Below, piece after piece: positions 63,464-64,000 of a stretch of 64,000 bases of DNA (positions are counted from its first letter, which is position 1; each line of letters begins with the position of its first letter). The position numbers and the translations under genes are program-made. Under the pieces are notes generated by a model. That model was not told where the DNA came from and ran no database searches. It saw only the letters and a list, made by a program, of their open reading frames with translations. Source of the DNA: Nothopassalora personata (Eukaryota; Ascomycota; Dothideomycetes; Mycosphaerellales; Mycosphaerellaceae). The stretch spans positions 7,564,001 to 7,628,000 of the forward strand of contig CM066287.1 of assembly GCA_033816765.1 (NCBI GenBank), read 5' to 3'.

Positions 63464-64000
63464 CGCCTTACCTACTAGCCGCCTACTCCGCGCCTATCTT
63501 TAGTCTACGTAGCGCCTCTATATTACGCTCCTAAGGGATCTTACTTCTATTTTTATTTTTATTTATAGATACATAATCTTCTCTACTTCTATCTATATCT
63601 TATATCGCCTTTAGTAATGCCTTATATTTAGCTACTATACGCGTAGTATTTATAAATCCTTATACTAGCTTCTAGCTATTATACTCCTCTAGCTAGCTCT
63701 TCTATTATACTAGGTACTATACTTTACCCTTATACCTACGCTTTCCTAATATTACCGTAACTTTATATTTTCTATCCTTATTAGCGAGGGATATAGTACC
63801 TCTATCCTCCTTACTACCTATATAAGGCTTAAGAAGGAATATCTAGAATATATTATAGATTCTTATTCCTACTAGTAGTACTAGGTAGTACGCCTACGCG
63901 CTAATAGCGTTAATAATACGATAAGAACTAACGAACTTCGGGCCTATCTTCTTTTTTAGTAATACTAATTTTAGGTTCCTTATAGATAAGAAGACTATAT
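63464..64000 (-). mobile_element. RIP-mutated gypsy pol, C-terminal part, continuing beyond the window
   Basis: The minus strand reads KKKIGPKFVSSYRIINAISA, then IFLLKPYIGSKEDRGTISLA and KYKVTVILGKRRYKGKV, followed by stops where a chromodomain continues in relatives. Many in-frame TAG codons replace CAG or TGG, as RIP would produce. It is the tail of an integrase-chromodomain protein of a different gypsy family from the intact copy. Its other half lies outside the window. Confidence 0.75.

Overview
The window is nuclear DNA of a filamentous ascomycete, most likely a Dothideomycete (inference). Genes carry introns of about 50-130 bases with GT..AG ends and CTAAC/CTGAC-type branch sites. The gene set is fungal: Pmp3, a GtaA-type glutaminase, Bmt6, Jlp2, an NRG1/FlbC-type zinc-finger factor and a chromodomain Ty3/gypsy retrotransposon. 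Three blocks show the near-total CpA/TpG loss expected of repeat-induced point mutation (RIP).

Left arm (1-23 kb), mostly housekeeping: glutathione peroxidase, a CMD/AhpD-like protein, Bmt6 rRNA methyltransferase, spermidine synthase, the 57-residue Pmp3 split over three exons, an orphan protein with a KENxxP motif, secreted glutaminase A, peroxisomal PMP24, mitochondrial uL30m, exocyst Sec6 and sphingosine-1-phosphate lyase. Two decayed genes (an APH-like kinase and a metallophosphoesterase) lie at 19.5-21 kb, and two tRNA-derived remnants lie in intergenic DNA.

Middle (23-37 kb), gene-poor: a 3.3 kb AT-rich block flanked by imperfect inverted repeats and TA dinucleotides. It contains a solo LTR with its own target duplication and a pair of diverged direct repeats. 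A C2H2 regulator follows, then about 4 kb without a recognisable gene.

Right arm (36-53 kb), gene-dense: an omega-type GST, eIF3h, a small disordered protein, inositol-3-phosphate synthase, a GPI-anchored wall protein, dipeptidyl peptidase III, Jlp2/CCDC25, 3-ketosphinganine reductase and a DHCR24-like FAD enzyme. It ends in a glycerophosphodiesterase pseudogene cut off by transposon DNA.

Right edge (54-64 kb), three nested retroelement layers: a RIP-destroyed gypsy element; a 197 bp LTR-like insertion inside it (duplication GCGCG); and inside that an intact 7.3 kb chromovirus (duplication GCCAC, two identical 183 bp LTRs, open gag and pol, and a GGGAAAT frameshift heptamer at their junction). 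Four genes (GPX, CMD-like, GST, DPP III) have two in-frame start codons separated by a mitochondrial-type leader, suggesting dual targeting. Sphingolipid (Dpl1, Tsc10) and inositol (Ino1) genes are present but far apart and do not form a cluster.
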